The notes: generated from the letters alone by a model not told the origin. 64,000 nt of DNA from Cristatella mucedo (GCA_009760855.2 WPIO01000022.1:4343501-4407500), one strand, 5' to 3'; positions 11,463 through 24,915 are shown, counted from the stretch's first letter. Numbers and translations are program-made.

Positions 11463-12229
11463 AGGAAAGAGAGGGTGAAAGAGAGGAGGGGAAGGAGAGG
11501 AAGGAGAGGAAAGGTACATAGGGAGAGTAGTTGGTCTCCAGCTCTCCATGCTCGCTGTGCCTGACACTCGTGCATCGGTCGGAGGAGGCGTCTAGCTGCA
11601 TGCGTGACGTCATGCACTAGACGCATCGCTCATCGCTCAACGTGAGGCAGCTCACAGCTGGTGCCCGCTCTCTGCATGTTGCCCTTAAATCCTGCTTCTT
11701 CGCTCACGGCGTGGGTGCACGCTGCGTATGGGTACAGAGCTTACGCTCACGGGACTCCTTAGGAACGGTGAGATATAGCCGGCCTTACTGCGGTGGCGGC
11801 GAAGTCTGACTTAGAACGCCCACGGATTTAGGTTAGCGCCTGAGTGATAAGACTGCATTACTCGGCGAAGATTCATACATCCTGATCGATTGACATGATG
11901 CTGCAGCAGCGCTAGAATAATTGGTCCGGATTTGCAGTTGACGCAGGCGAAGTACTTAAATTGTTGCTGGGATTTCAGCTTCAGTCACCGGTTTGAGGTC
12001 AGGTTAATTTGCGTGGGACTTTTTGAGTTCACAAATAGTGTCGGCCACGCGAAATTACTTTAAGATTTCAAATTGTTTGTGAGACTCAGACGTACAGTGA
12101 TTACACCAAGATGCTACATAAAACTGCACTTAGTTTGTTTCTAGCAGCCAACGAGAGGCCTCTTACTTCATCTAACTTAGTGGTCATCAGGCCTGCTATA
12201 TCTTCGGCAACTTAACGCTTGTCTTTTAA
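11463..12229. other. GA-rich stretch, then no recognised gene
   Basis: 11463-11520 is a short GA-rich, purine-biased repeat. The rest shows no coding similarity or repeat that I recognise. Confidence 0.4.
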
Positions 12230-13059
12230 ATCCTTGCTCAATGTGCAATAAACCCATATTAATAAATGACCTTGTTTCTGAAAAAAAGCCACGACCTGCT
12301 GGCCTTGACCGAAACTTAGCTAAAATCGGTAAACTGCCCGACTATAAAGGACGTATCCCCGACAGGCTTATCCTTCTTTCACACCCCTAGGTCAATCAAA
12401 ACTGGAGGTGAAATTGCCATTTTTACGCGCTCGTCCTTCAATTTCAAGCCGTTTTCAGGCCCCTCGAAGAAGCAGTCTTTCTAATCTATTGTCTTGATTT
12501 CACCCAACATCAAGCTACCGATGGTGGCAGTTGTCTATCGTCCCATAGGTACCAAGTCCTCTTTTATATAAATTCTTCCATCTCATTTCGATTCTGTGTG
12601 CAAGAAATCGATCCTTCGTCATAATCTCATTATGGGTGATTTTAAAACTTATTTTAAAAACTTATCTGACGCCTTCAGCACCAATTTTCGTACACTGACT
12701 AGCTCATTGTTTCTGCTGCTGATGTGCATGGCCCAACTCACACCAAAGGTCACACACTCGACCAAATCTTCTCCTAGAACTGCACGCTATGATCACTAAT
12801 TAGCACCAAATTTTGCTTATCTGACCACATGAAAATCTCATTCAGACTACAATTTGTGCCCTCCTCCTCTTCTAAAATCACCTGTGAATCGCAAAACCTC
12901 AAGAAATTTGACGATGCTGACCGTGCAAGAATGTCTGCTTCGCCTCTGCTGCTCAATCTCCCTTCCAACCAGTCATCATTGGTAGATTGCTACGACACCA
13001 AACTAGCTGACATGCTCGACGAGTTTGCAATTCTGATATATGGACAGATACATAACTAG

Positions 13060-13210
13060 ATATATACCTAGCTAGCTAGCTAGACAGGTGCAGATGAACT
13101 TACAGTCAGACGGACAGAGGGAGAGGTAGGTTAGAAGATAGATAGGTAAGTAGATAGATAGGCAAGTAGATAGATAGAGAGAAAGAGAGAAAAGAGCTAG
13201 AGAGAGAGAG
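13060..13210. repeat. Simple repeats (TAGC)n, (TAGA)n, GA-rich
   Basis: CTAGCTAGCTAGCTAG at 13069, then GATAGGTAAGTA/GATAGA units at 13135-13180, then GA-rich sequence. It sits within the interrupted LINE-A. Confidence 0.8.
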
Positions 13211-13342
13211 GCAAGCCCATGCTTGAACAGCCGGAGGCATAGTGTGATAAAGCGCTCTTTCAGATCACCGTTATGTTGAATGCAAGCGTCGGATTACTTG
13301 GTTTGTATCGAGCTCCTAGCTTAAAATAGAGCCCCAAGATAG

Positions 13343-13480
13343 TCATGCGCTGGGACATAGTCTAGGTGCAACGTATTTCCACTTCACAACCCAGGTTGTG
13401 AATTCGAGTCTGGCAGCAGAAAAATTCTTTACTTTCCCGTGCAGGCTAGAGCGATAGCTGCTACGGCAATTCAGCCGCCA
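13343..13480 (+). mobile_element. SINE-1-like copy, diverged
   Basis: Contains the diagnostic CCCAGGTTGTGAATTCGAGTC B-box region followed by GGCAGCAGAAAAATTCTTTAC, which corresponds to the SINE-1 body. The A-box region and the AT-rich 3' end are poorly preserved. Confidence 0.5.
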
Positions 13481-14304
13481 TAAAAGTCCTTTGGATCCCA
13501 TTCCCACTGTCCTGCTCCTACGTTGCATTGATCTGCTGCTGCCATGCATAGCTAACATCATTAATATCTCATTAGCCTCTGGTCGTGTCCCAACACCTAT
13601 CAAAGTACACTGCGTGCCCTCTCCCAGACGGCCTTTGGTTTACCACAGATAATAAACTAGCTAGATCTACTAAACGCAAACTTGTAAAAGCTTAAAAAAG
13701 ATCAGAACTGACAGTTCATCGACAGGCATACGAAAGCTACGGTAGATCGTACCAAAGCAAAGGCCAAGTCTAGTTTCTATAAAAAATATTGTTGAATTAC
13801 AGATACACAATCCAAAAATGCTGATGTCTACGATCAACCATCTCCTCAACCGCTCCGAGGTTAGCTCCTTACCTAGTGAACGCTCAAAACCTGACGCTCA
13901 AAATCGGCTCTACTAGCATATCTCCTGTTGAATCTGCACGAAATCTAAATGCCATATTCCAGAGTGACCTTTCACTAGATGACCAAATCAGCTCCACATT
14001 CAATTCTTCCTAATTTCAGCTAAACAACATTGCTAAAATTCGGGCTTGTTTAGACAGGGATAGCACATCTAAATTGGTCCTTGCATTTGTGACATTCCGT
14101 CTCGAGTTCTGTAACTCACTGCTTGCTAGTCTACCGGCCTGTGCAATCAGGCTCTTACAGTTAGTGCAAAACTCTGCAGCTAGGCTTGTCTGTCGTGGGC
14201 GGCACAGTTTCCACATCACACCACTTCTAGCTGACCTCAGAGAACTGAATCTCTTTCAAGGCACTTTACGGATGCTGTGTAGAAAGCATTACTAAATGAT
14301 TGGT

Positions 14305-14790
14305 GGTAACATAAAGTTCTTATGCTGATCCACAAGGCCCGCCATGGCTTGGCTCCTCCATACCAAGCTGAACTGTTGCACCAGTTTCAGCCTTCTCGTG
14401 CCCTCAGGTCCTGTATGGACAATAAATTAGCTTTCCATTCTTCCGCTTAAAGACCGTTGGTGACAGAAGCAGGTCATAGACTGTGGAACTCGCTTCCACA
14501 ATTCCTATGCAACGACAACTAATCTCCTGCTGCCGACTATGGCTCATCCTTTTCAGTGGTCCTGAGCTGCTACTTCCATGCCACTCACTACCTCAACTGC
14601 TCTCCTGACTCTGCTATGCTTCTCACTTTCTCTTTGCTTCATGAAATGAAGTCTGCTGGCTACCGAATGCGTACCGAAAGCCGCGTAGGATGTGAGTGGG
14701 CTATACAAAACTCTCCTGCGCGTAACACCCACATAGCCTTTGTGGCTTTGTGGAGTTACAAACGGAGATACATTACATTGCATAACATTC
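14305..14790 (+). mobile_element. LINE-B 3' part
   Basis: The plus strand encodes HKARHGLAPPYQAELL near 14328, LRSC, then LKTVGD and WNSLPQF-like motifs near 14450-14500, typical of the end of an L2/CR1-type ORF2. The shared LINE-B 3' tail follows, with GGCTATACAAAACTC and TGTGGAGTTACAAACGGAGATA. This copy is uninterrupted, so it shows the LINE-A-free form of the repeat at 405-1440. Confidence 0.65.
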
Positions 14791-15494
14791 GCAAGCAGCA
14801 GGCATAATGTAAGATGTTTAAGTGCACACGAAGGACGAATCACAAAGATCCACCAAATAATAGAAGCACATCTATATCGGTCAGCTATCCCTTTGCCCCA
14901 GTAAACTTGTCTTTTTTGTTCCGGTGCACCTTGCGGGAGTACCTGTGCACGATTAATTGCATGCTATAATCCAGAGGTCTTACTAAACAATGCTCATGAG
15001 TGTCTTCATTGTTGCTTTTGCATGTTTGATACCGTTATCATTTGCAGCGGCCATCTTGTGCTGGTCTCGTTGCGTGTGAATACGTGTGCGAGCATTTTAC
15101 CTTAAGCATTTCTTTCTCTATTAGCTAGGTTAAGGCATGCAGGGAAAGCAGAATTAAGTTGAAGCTGAATATATTAAGTAGAGCTGATAACTCTGCAATA
15201 AGCTTAAAATTTGAAATAGGAATCACCAAACTTACGAGAACTCAACTTCGACGCTCATTTAAAAGAGTTCGCGAATAGCACTGGGAAGTGAGCGGCAAAC
15301 AGTTGCATTTAGACGCACTAGTGTTGATAGGGTGTATATTTTGAAAGCCGTAGTATATTGATTTCAGAAGCAAAATTAACGTCTACATCTGAGGGTGCTT
15401 TATCAAGTGCATTATTATTATTATTATCTGAATTTAGAGAAAAAGTTATCCAGCAATCTGTTGAAAATAAATACCAAGTCTGCAATGAGGCAAG
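14791..15494. other. No recognised gene; LINE-A tail relic
   Basis: 15385-15432 (GAGGGTGCTTTATCAAGTGC then ATTATTATT) is the last part of a LINE-A 3' end in plus orientation. The rest is unassigned. Confidence 0.4.
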
Positions 15495-15496
15495 TA

Positions 15497-16200
15497 CAGT
15501 CGTCACTCACTTATCGCCATTAATTAGTTCCCGATTCAACCGCGATAAGTGAATTTCCGCGAAGTAGGGTTCTCTATTGATAAATCGAATACTATCGTAG
15601 TTAGAGCACAGAAAACTTGTTCACGACCCTCTAAATATGGTGACATTATTAGAGCCTTCTGGACAGGAAATAATGCCCGTTGAGTCATCATTACGCTCGT
15701 ATTACCTAACATATTAGACAAAATTAGGGAAAATAAGACAAATTAGACACAACAAATATCATAATATTAATATTGTATATTTAATTACACGCACACAGTT
15801 CTTACACACAACCGGTAACCTATGAAAATAGAGAAGGCTTAGAAGATGCCGTACATTTATGAACCATCGTGGGGCTTAAATAAAAGTCTCAGAAATCGCA
15901 AACACTTACAAGATCAAAGATGCTTCGATACCTAGCGATGTAGATACGCGTAGGAGAGAAATGAACTTGCGTGAGGCTGAGCCAATCAGTGGCCAGGATA
16001 GGAAGAGGACAGGATAGCCAATCAGTGAACCAGCAAGCTCTAATTGTACAATACAGGGGTGTATAATCGACTCAAGACAACCAAACGTGACCTGTATCAT
16101 TTTCACTCTGTCGATCAAATTTTTAATGAATGTACGCGATTTGAAAAAGCCGCGATAGAGCCAAGAAGCCGTCGAAGCATAAAGTGGCGAGGGACGACTG
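15497..16200. mobile_element. Tc1/mariner-pogo-like MITE with TA duplication
   Basis: A 704-bp element with inverted ends. The left end begins CAGTCGTCACTCACTTATCG and the right end is the complement of CAGTCGTCCCTCGCC. It is flanked by TA at 15495-15496 and 16201-16202, the expected target duplication of the Tc1/mariner/pogo superfamily. Near the left end, CGCGATAAGTGAATTTCCGCG lies beside the terminus as in many non-autonomous elements of this type. The interior is AT-rich with no transposase frame. Confidence 0.75.
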
Positions 16201-16202
16201 TA

Positions 16203-17131
16203 CTTGAGAGCGCTAAAGACGGCAACTGGGGCGAGCAAACTACGAGCTCTCTAGCGCAGGGAGGATAGTAGCATTTTAAGCCAGCCATCGCGAAAGTTAC
16301 TTCCTAATCTTACACAGGTGTCGAATATGGTGATTAGCTGCAGACGCGCTCTTTCGAATAAAACCTCTAAAATTCAAACAATCTTCAAAGTTAGGCACCT
16401 AAATTATGAGCACATGATGACGGTCGCACTGCGACGCCACCAATTAGACGACCAAAGCGTTTAGTCCATCCGTACGCTTGGAGTTCCCTATTAGTAAGAG
16501 TTCGGTATTACCGTCATTTAGCTTAATGAAACTGGGTTACATCCTGGGTCAAATCTCTCTGTAGGGCAGACGTCCAGGCTATCCGTCGCTACAGCTAGTC
16601 AGGGAATGGTTAAAATGCGGTTCGTCGTCGGCGTAGAATTGACAGTCGATGTCGATGGGTCCGAGTATCTCGCCTTTCTGAGAGGCTTCGTAGGAATGGA
16701 GAACAGCGAGCCGATACAAGAAGCTTCAACCCTTCAAGCCTGGAACTCAGCAGGCGACTGTGCTGCTGGACGAGACTAACCACGACGCCACCGCCACGGC
16801 GCCGTAGTGGACACGATCGGGCGAGTGCGGCTCGAACGAACGGCGCCAGCGCCTCAGCGGTCAGATCGATTGTTGCTCTCTCGGTCGTTCGAGGAGAGGG
16901 GAGCTCTGATCGATCGTGTCGAACGCTCTTACGAATTGGAGTGTAAATTTTTCTGTTCGATGGTTTTCGCGGGCGACGCTCCTATTGAGCAGAGTTTCGG
17001 TCGGCTCTTCCCAAATAGGAATGCTTGATGCTTTTAGAGAAGCCAAATCGCTTGTTCACGATACTCGCCTGCGGCTCGCTGCTTGCGGCTACCTACAGGC
17101 TTCAGGCTTGCCATTGGCTGTAGGTTGACAC
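16203..17131. other. No recognised gene
   Basis: Mixed composition with short ORFs only, and no motif or repeat that I recognise. Confidence 0.35.
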
Positions 17132-18310
17132 GACAAAACAGCTTCAGGAGGACAAAACAGCCCAAGATAAAATAGCTCCGACACAATAGCTTGCATACAA
17201 AACAGCCCAAGATAAAATCAAAGCTCCATCAAAGCAGCTCAATAAAGCAGATGCGTTCGGAGTATCTGTAATACAAAAATAACTAATACATAATGAATGC
17301 ATTGAAAATAATTAACTGATTAATATTAAATTAAATTGATAAAGGACTTGTTCTTGAGTACAACGTTATTAAGATTCGAGTAAAAAAGTGTAGATGTAAG
17401 ATAGATATATATTTCATTTAATTTGAATCGCATTTTAGATTGTCAGATTTTGTGCGATTTTACGGAGATAATCCAGACACTCAATGTCGTCGTAAGTTGG
17501 AGCGAGAATTTGAAGACGCCGATTGAGTTGCACGTGCTTTGCCTTCGATGCTTTTGATTTTTAGTTTCCCTTTTGGAAACGTGCGATATCGATCTCTACT
17601 CTGTCCTACTCCTTTAAAAACTGTCCAAAGAGTTTGAATACAGATGGGTGATATAAATCAATCGTCTATTGAATGGCGAGGTGCAATGAAAGGAGGAAAA
17701 TAATTTGACGGCTAGCGGAAACAAAGATAAATAAGAAAATGTGGAGTAGATCAATTAATTTAATTAATAAACAAATCTTGAATTACAGTCAGCCCCGACT
17801 TACAAAATAGATAGAGACCCAAAAATCTGTCGTAAGTCAAATTTCCGTAAGTTGAGAATTGTATAGAAAACTCTACTTCGATATGTCCTTACGCTTTCAG
17901 ACATTGTTTCATCCCTACTGTTGGCGGCGTCGTCAAATCTACTGACCGCGCGCGGATTTCGAAAGTTTTTTTAGATACATTTTGATTTTCAATTTGTGGG
18001 TGTGACCGTGGCCGAGTTCGTCTCTCCGAGTTTTAATTCAGGGAATGACTGCATTTCTTATTCCGTAGAATAAAATGTGTGATACATTTTCGGTTTTCAA
18101 CCTGTTTAATAAAACATGTTTTAAAATTGATTTTTCATTATCGTGATTGAATATTTTCCATGTTCTAGTTAATGGCAATATAACAGATTCACAAAAATAT
18201 TTTGAATTACTCTGGGCGTTTTGTTCGGGGCTATTTTGTCGATCACCATCGCATGAGCTATTTTGTCAGCGGCAATTTTGTCAGCGGCAATTTTGCCGGC
18301 GTGCCGGTTG
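17132..18310. repeat. Region bounded by inverted clusters of CTATTTTGTC-type motifs
   Basis: The left boundary (17132-17235) has repeated GACAAAACAGC, GATAAAATAGCTCC and ACAAAACAGCCC motifs. The right boundary (18215-18300) has the inverse: GGGGCTATTTTGTC, GAGCTATTTTGTC and two GCGGCAATTTTGTC units. Clustered, inverted, iterated motifs about 1.2 kb apart look like the subterminal repeats of a DNA transposon. I cannot assign a superfamily and see no transposase frame. Confidence 0.4.
17786..18051. mobile_element. Short pogo/mariner-like MITE
   Basis: Starts CAGTCAGCCCCGACTTAC after a TA (17784-17785). Ends with the complement of CAGTCATTCCCTGAATTAAA, and its last 40 bp include GACCGTGGCCGAGTTCGTCTC. 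The same GAACTCGGCC segment is found near the terminus of the copy at 56096. The right-hand TA is not preserved. Not coding. It is nested within the 17132-18310 region. Confidence 0.55.
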
Positions 18311-19957
<1,647 letters not shown>

Positions 19958-20449
19958 TAAAAATAGTAATAACAGTAATAAATCTCTAAAGCACTTTCAG
20001 AGACCTTGTTATTTATATATGCACTGCGTACGTAGGTTGAAAATGGGGCGCAACCGTATTTTTGGTGGTCACGTGCACGGTGTCAACATGCATACAACGT
20101 TTCGTAGTAACATTCATAGTGTTAACACGCACAGCGTGGAAAGTGGTAGCATGCATAGTGTCAGTACGTATAAGTCTAAAAAGGACAAATCATAAGGACG
20201 TAGCTAATGATGTGAGAAACAGGTGCGTTTTTAGCTTCATTTTAAATCTCGTTGAGTCAGGGAATGTCGTGACGTCAGTCGGGAGTGAGTTCCAGGCATT
20301 AGGAGCATATGAACTAAAGGCATGGTCGCCTAAGGATTTGACGTCCGTTCGAGGTATAGCTAAACTGTTTGAGTCATAAAAGCGGGTGGTACGATGCCTA
20401 ACGTGGTGGGGGAGTAGTTCTGATAGATAGGCTGGAGCCAGAGAATGAA

Positions 20450-20756
20450 TTGACCCCTGGACGGAGCCCGGATTTCATGTTGGGGAGGTAAGATTTCACG
20501 TTGGAGGCAAGGGTCCCGTTACCCCCAAGGCCTGGCGAAATTTTCACCAGGATAAATAGGTACCGCCCGTTGGTCCAGTGGTTTAGGTGATCATCACGAT
20601 CAAGGCCGAGGTCGTGGGTTCGAGCCTCGTGGCATGTGAAGCACCTGACTAGAGATGAAGTTCTCTTAGGGTGCCAAACAGATTAATTATATTATTATTA
20701 TATTATAGGGGTAAAATTGCCACCCCCCTCCGCCCCATGGCTTCGCCATTGACTGG
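20450..20756. mobile_element. hAT-like MITE inside LINE-A, itself hit by SINE-2
   Basis: The outer ends are CTGGACGGAGCC (left) and the complement of GGCGAAGCCATGGGG (right), similar to hAT-type termini. A direct repeat ATTGAC(CC/TG) lies at both junctions (about 20449-20456 and 20748-20755). Exact ends are uncertain by a few bases. The interior is C/G-rich and contains SINE-2 at 20568-20706. Confidence 0.5.
20568..20706 (+). mobile_element. SINE-2 copy
   Basis: The tRNA-like head has an A box (TTGGTCCAGTGGTTTAGGTG) and a B box (GGTCGTGGGTTCGAGCCTC). The body is GAAGCACCTGACTAGAGATG and the tail GTTCTCTTAGGGTGCCAAACAG, ending in TATTATTATATTATA. This is one of the best preserved SINE-2 heads in the window. 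Confidence 0.8.
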
Positions 20757-21080
20757 ACCTCAAAGTGGGTGACAAATCCTTGAATTCGATACGCTGCTCG
20801 ATTGAGAGTCAGGTAAGAGACGAGTTTTATAATGTGGTAACTGCGACGCTCACAGCAGACAAGCCTAGCTTCAGAGTTTTGGACTAATTGTAAGCACCTG
20901 ATATTCCAGACCGATCGATTAGCAAGTAGTGAATTACAGAAGTCGAAACGGGATGTCAGTAATGAATGGACCGACTTGGATCTAGTATACCTGTCTAAGC
21001 AGGTCCGAACTTTGCAAAGAAACGTAGCAGAGAGTAAGCAGACTTGGCTGCGGAGCTGATATCGTCATCTCGTGAAAGTA

Positions 21081-23177
21081 TTGTGAAATTATAGTGTGGC
21101 TTTACGTAGCTGGTTTAGCGTAGGTTCCACCAATCAAGAATAGTTGATAGATCGCACCGCAAGGAGGCGAGAAAATGCTAAAAATTGCTGCCTCATATTT
21201 TGGAAAACTCTGAATATCCTATTCGCAGTAGAAACAGCCTGAAAGTCTTTTCAGATACCGCCTTTAAATAAAGCTCCCGGGTATCCCGAAAGTGTGGAGC
21301 TAGTCACGTGCTCTGCTCCTTGGGAGGACCTACCCTGGCTGCACGTTCAAGTCACTACCGCTCGACGAAAACGGCCATCATCCTTCTTCTTTTTCTTCTG
21401 CAGAGAAACTGCCTTAAACTGGTTCACCAAAGGATTCACACGGGCCTTTTCTCTAAAAACACTCACACGTGCATTTTGCGAGAGCGTGAAGCGTCGCGCG
21501 GATAGCGGCTGCTCGCGCGACGCTTCGCTAGACCTGCGCTCCTACGACGAAATGTGCAGCCCAGCCCAATTTGAAGAGCCCGCGGTTTCTGGCCGAAAGC
21601 GCGCCTCTCTGCGGAATTCAGAATTGTCGAATGATAATTATATCTTCGGAATCTCTAAAAGTAGGATTTCTACGAAAAATGAACAGCGACGGCGCCCGTT
21701 CAAACCGAACCATTAGTGTGCCGAAGCGCCGAATGAGCGCCGCCCGCGGAATCCTGGTCTTGCGTCACCAAAGAAAACGATCGTTCATTCTCTCTGGAGA
21801 GACGCATCGAATATCCATTGAAAATACACCGAAGGTGCGCCGCCCGACCACGCCTCTAGCACCGCTCTCCAAGACTCGTAGCCCCTTCCTGGAAACCCGG
21901 TGGCCACCCAAGATGAGCTAGCGGGCCTCCTGGGTTGAGGGTCAGCGGGGCAATTTTTTCGTTGGGAAAAATAGCATTGAAATGTTGTAATTTTAGTTTG
22001 GGCAGCCCAACCATGCTTCTTCAGCCAGACCTACGGCGGGCAACTGTAGCCCCCGCCCCCGCCGGTCCAGCCCCCTGGAGACACTCTCTCGAGCCGGCGT
22101 GGCCCAGGCTGCCCCAGCTGAGAGTCGCAGTCGGGTGCACGGTAACGGCGTCAGAACCGAAATGGATATTTGAAAATAAGGCCTTTCCCTTCTACTGAAG
22201 TAGCCAGGAAATGGTTTTTAGCAAGATGCGAAACTCCTGCTATCCAAATGCATGCGAACGAATCGCCCGGTGCTCTCGCACGGTGCACTAGCGACGCCGC
22301 AGCCTATGGAGAGCGGTGTCCATCGGTCACCCATTGTCGAGGTCCTTTCACGCTGGCGAATTCGAGCACGGCGAATATGCAGAGCTTCGAGCGCGGCGAA
22401 TATCCAGAGCGCCGAGCGCCGCCGTCATTCTTCAATAGACGTCCGGATGCTGCCAGCCGGAACCGGACGGACGCTAATCGGCGCCTGCTTGCCATCGATA
22501 AGTTGACGCCGGACTGACGGCAATGGCTGCAGAGGCCAACCGACCGGATGCTGACTGGGAGAAGACTGCAGTATTAAATAAACACATCGTCGCCCTCGTG
22601 GGCGTGTTCGCCGCGCCGCCGGGCCATGCTGCGTCTTCCAGCCGCGGTTGCTGCAGGGGTGCACACCACCGGTTAGTGGCCGTGCCGTTGGTGGCGGGTT
22701 CCAGTCGCATTCGCTAGCGGTAAGGCACTCGACTTTCACAACCCACGTCGGCTGTCGGCAAAGTGAATGCGGCATGGCTTACCTGCCTCTCTAGAAATGA
22801 GGTAGTTTAATCAACTGAACTTCACTTTTTCATCGCCCTAAGGGAGAAGCTGGTAATCCAACCGCGGTCATTATTTGCGACAGACACGCGAATAGCAATC
22901 ATGCGAGATTACAGTAGAGCGAGCGGGAGAGGGCGACAGAATGAAAGCCAGCTGTGATTGTTCGGCTTTCTGACGACATCCTTCTTCCAGTGCCTAGCAG
23001 GCTCCGCAGAAACTAAGATGGAGTCACACTTGCACATCATTCGAGTACCTTCACTTATTCAAAATGGCGGTTTCGCCCGGATGTACGCTGCAGTCGATGC
23101 CGCCTTCTTTTTCTTCTCTCGTTCGGTTTCTTCTCGTCCGCTGTCGTAATGATAGGTCGCCATTTAAAAGTATCTAC
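21081..23177. other. No recognised gene; GC-rich hairpin
   Basis: No family similarity in the ORFs. A perfect 13-bp inverted repeat (GAAGCGTCGCGCG) at 21487-21499 and 21513-21525 has a 13-nt loop. A very diverged SINE-1-like segment may lie near 22725-22830 (GGTAAGGCACTCGACTTTCAC and AATGAGGTAGTTTAATCAAC). Confidence 0.35.
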
Positions 23178-23183
23178 TTTAAT
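23178..23183 (-). terminator. Candidate poly(A) signal for the GPCR gene
   Basis: ATTAAA on the minus strand, about 185 bp downstream of the predicted stop at 23366. It is a common variant hexamer. No canonical AATAAA was seen on that strand between the stop and about 22.5 kb. Confidence 0.3.
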
Positions 23184-23365
23184 CCAGACCGCGCGCGCGC
23201 TAGTCACTACTCGCTCAGCCCGAAGCCGATGAGCGACTCACTACCGCGAGCCCGGCAATCGGGCGCTGGCCGACTTCGCTACGCACGCGCGTCGGCTATA
23301 CATTCTGCTCGGAGCGAAGCGACGGCGCTCCGTCGCGGCGCGCCGCAGCCGGCCGGCTCGGAAGA

Positions 23366-24915
23366 TCACTGGGTCGGCGGCGGCGGCGGCGGTTGCGGCG
23401 GCAGAGGGGCCATGCTCGAAAGAAGCTGTTTAATGGCGGCTCGCACGAGCTCCTCCACCAGTTGCATGTTCTCGCGAAGCCACTCGGCCTTAGCGTCGCG
23501 GACCGTCGACGCCGCCGCCGACGACGACGACGACGTGGGGGCCGCTGCGGCTGCAGCTGCTGCGACAGATGACGACGGCGAGGAGCTGCAGCCGGCAGAG
23601 GCGACAGCCGGCTCGTCCGTCTGGGTTGCGCCGTCGGTCACGGCAGGCACAGTGCAGTCGCCGCCGGCTCGCGCAGCCGTCGGCGTAGTCGCTAGCTCTG
23701 CCGCCGCCCGGTCGGCTGACGGCGGCGGGCGCTCGAGCGCGTTGGAGCCGCGCGGCTGCTGCTGCTCATCGGCGCCCGCGGGCGCCGCCGGCTGCTCGTC
23801 GTTGTCCTGGTCGCTCGAGTTGATCTCCTCGATGACGGTCACGTTGTCGTCGGCCGTCACGTGGATGCACGGTATTTTATACTTGAACGAGAAGCCCTTC
23901 TTCAGCTTGCTTCGAGGCAGATCACCGCGGCCGCTGCTGCCGCTCAACGACGAGCGGCGGCGGTTTGTCGCCGCCGCCGCCGCCTCACCGCTCGACGCCT
24001 CTGTGCCCGCCGAGTGGCTGCTAGCCGCGTCGTTTTCGGATGCCGACGCAGAGCCGGCCGCCGAGTCCGCGTCGAGCCGGCTGCCGCCGCCGCCGCCGTC
24101 GACCACTGCGAGTCGGACAGATTCGGGGCCATGAGCGGCGGCCGACTGCGGCGGCGGCCCGTGCGGCGGCATGTAGTGGTAGCTTCGTGACAGGCGGAAG
24201 GGTTTCACGCGCTCGCAGAGGAAGACGCTGGGCTCCGACCTGAAGCGGCGGCGGCGGCGGCCCTGTCCCGAGCAGACCCGAGCTGACCCGGGCCACGTCA
24301 CTCGATCGCTCGTTCCATCGTCGTCCGAGAAGCCGCCGCCGCAGCCGTCCTCGGCGGCGGCGTCGTCCGCGTCCAGACTGTCCATGCTGACCCAGGCGCG
24401 CACGTTCGCTGCCGCAGACGAAGCGTCGCACGGGTCGGCGCCTGCGGCGACGGTGGCGGCAGACGGGCGAACGGGCCGTCCAGAGGCGCCGCCCGCCGCC
24501 GAGGCGTCGTCTGCGAAGGCTGCAGCGGCGGCGGCGTCTGCCGACGTGTCGTTGTCGCCGAATAGCGACACCCAGCTGGCACCGCTCGAGCTTATCGACC
24601 CGCTGGACGCCGCCACCGCCGCCGCGTCCGTCGCGAAGACGTGGCTCGCCGGAACCAGCAGCGTGTCGGCGGTGGCCTTCCGGGAGCGGCCGAAGGCGGC
24701 CGGCGAACGCGGCCTCCGTCGCTGAATGGACGGAAGCGAGGCGCCGCCGGCGAGTCTCGCGGAGCCGTCGCCGTCATCGGAGCCATCACCAACGCCGCCG
24801 CGCAGGTCGCCGACGAGACTCGGCGGCGCGCTGCGGCAGTCGCGAAAGACGCGCGCTGCCGCGGCATCCGCGGCCGCCTCAGCGGAGGCGGCGGCGGCGG
24901 ACGAGGAGCCGTCTT

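Larger units (their letters stand above)
12230..14235 (+). mobile_element. Degenerate, long LINE-A copy including the endonuclease region
   Basis: This is the only copy here that reaches the apurinic-type endonuclease. In shifting frames it gives HDLLALTET near 12285, a VAVVYRP-type motif near 12530, IMGDF near 12635 and CLSDHMKISF near 12815 (the SDH catalytic motif). After an interruption at 13060-13600 by simple repeats and a SINE-1-like segment, it resumes with the ORF2 linker (YQSKAK..FYKKY). It then jumps to the RT C-terminal part (SISPVESARNLNAIFQSDLS) through an internal deletion near 13880, and ends near 'LLADL' at 14235. Confidence 0.65.
19958..21080 (-). mobile_element. LINE-A copy interrupted by a MITE
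   Basis: Minus-strand LINE-A 3' part. A degenerate tail and hairpin lie near 19958-20030, the 3' UTR block to about 20210, and the end of ORF2 to 20449 (GTGAGTTCCAGGCATTAGGAGC corresponds to 'APKAWNSLP'). After the insertion at 20450-20756 the element resumes with GGACCTCAAAGTGGGTGAC and continues through the 'LQLVQNSAARLVC' and 'HAFVTSRLDFCNSLL' regions to about 21080. It is old, with many substitutions. Confidence 0.7.

Noticed and set aside
23064-24134. A 356-codon plus-strand frame and several Ala/Arg/Gly/Pro-rich frames opposite the GPCR exons (e.g. 25978-27510)
   Set aside because: Antisense shadows of GC-rich coding sequence with (GGC)n runs. They lack recognisable domains, whereas the minus strand carries the receptor motifs.
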